Positions 63,979-64,000 of a stretch of 64,000 nt of DNA are shown one piece after another. The position numbers were made by a program, and so were the translations under genes. Below the pieces are notes generated by a model, which saw only the letters and a list, made by a program, of their open reading frames with translations, was not told the origin of the DNA and searched no databases. The stretch is taken from the NCBI RefSeq assembly GCF_015752205.1, contig NZ_JADOVG010000002.1, forward strand, positions 124,001 to 188,000. The letters are read 5' to 3'. The stretch comes from Polaromonas sp. CG_9.7 (GTDB taxonomy: Bacteria; Pseudomonadota; Gammaproteobacteria; Burkholderiales; Burkholderiaceae_C). Position 1 is the first letter of the stretch. Each line of letters opens with the position of its first letter.

Positions 63979-64000
63979 CGGGGCTTTCAACGCCCCGGCA
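63979..64000 (+). terminator. Probable terminator hairpin of the phasin gene (cut by window edge)
   Basis: GC stem CCGGGGC then GCCCCGG around a short TTTCAA loop, preceded by a run of seven As. Any T-tract lies beyond the edge. Confidence 0.6.

Overview
The window looks like chromosome from a GC-rich betaproteobacterium, most likely a Polaromonas-like member of the Comamonadaceae (Burkholderiales). The signs are two Bug/TctC-type binding proteins, polyhydroxyalkanoate granule proteins (a PHA_gran_rgn protein and a phasin), a type III pantothenate kinase, several LysR regulators beside CoA-ester catabolic genes, and a short dispersed repeat between (and apparently inside) genes. The assignment is inferred from gene content. 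No rRNA, tRNA, CRISPR array or intact insertion sequence was seen.

Layout. 0-2.9 kb: a signalling cluster with an edge-truncated response regulator, a six-helix sensor kinase resembling CqsS/LqsS, and a divergent LuxR-type regulator. 2.9-4.3 kb: coaX and an acyl-CoA-binding protein. 4.3-8.9 kb: a minus-strand catabolic operon (LysR, CoA transferase, HMG-CoA-lyase-like enzyme, VOC protein, Bug protein). 8.9-17.4 kb: a PHA protein, a large multi-PAS kinase, a lipoprotein aminopeptidase, a molybdopterin oxidoreductase and an ABC binding protein ending at a clear terminator. 17.4-21 kb: a membrane glycosylation trio (UbiA-type prenyltransferase, LPG_synth_TM protein, GT39). 21.1-24 kb: a TPR protein, a decayed TetR gene, an AT-rich gene-poor stretch and an H-NS-like protein.

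24.0-39.8 kb is a Wzx/Wzy-dependent O-antigen or related polysaccharide locus. It holds a Wzz-like regulator, rfbBDAC (dTDP-L-rhamnose), a three-gene Fdt/Qdt set (dTDP-3-acetamido-3,6-dideoxyhexose), Wzx, Wzy, three GT2 glycosyltransferases, and a closing module (reductase, monotopic phosphoglycosyl transferase, WbpM-like dehydratase) that fits UDP-QuiNAc synthesis and chain initiation. Base composition is mosaic: the nucleotide-sugar genes are GC-rich and the flippase, polymerase and transferase block is very AT-rich.

39.9-64 kb: argB; a BKACE / 3-hydroxyacyl-CoA dehydrogenase / Bug cluster with a divergent LysR; an orphan amino-acid binding protein; a probable 2-aminoadipate to D-2-hydroxyglutarate module (aminotransferase plus HglS) with a divergent LysR; a TetR-headed fatty-acid oxidation cluster (acyl-CoA dehydrogenase, DUF2147, FadB/FadN-like, thioesterase, thiolase, enoyl-CoA hydratase) closed by a bidirectional terminator; an L-lactate permease with an overlapping leader ORF; an Escherichia coli-type kdsA; a cardiolipin synthase; and a phasin.
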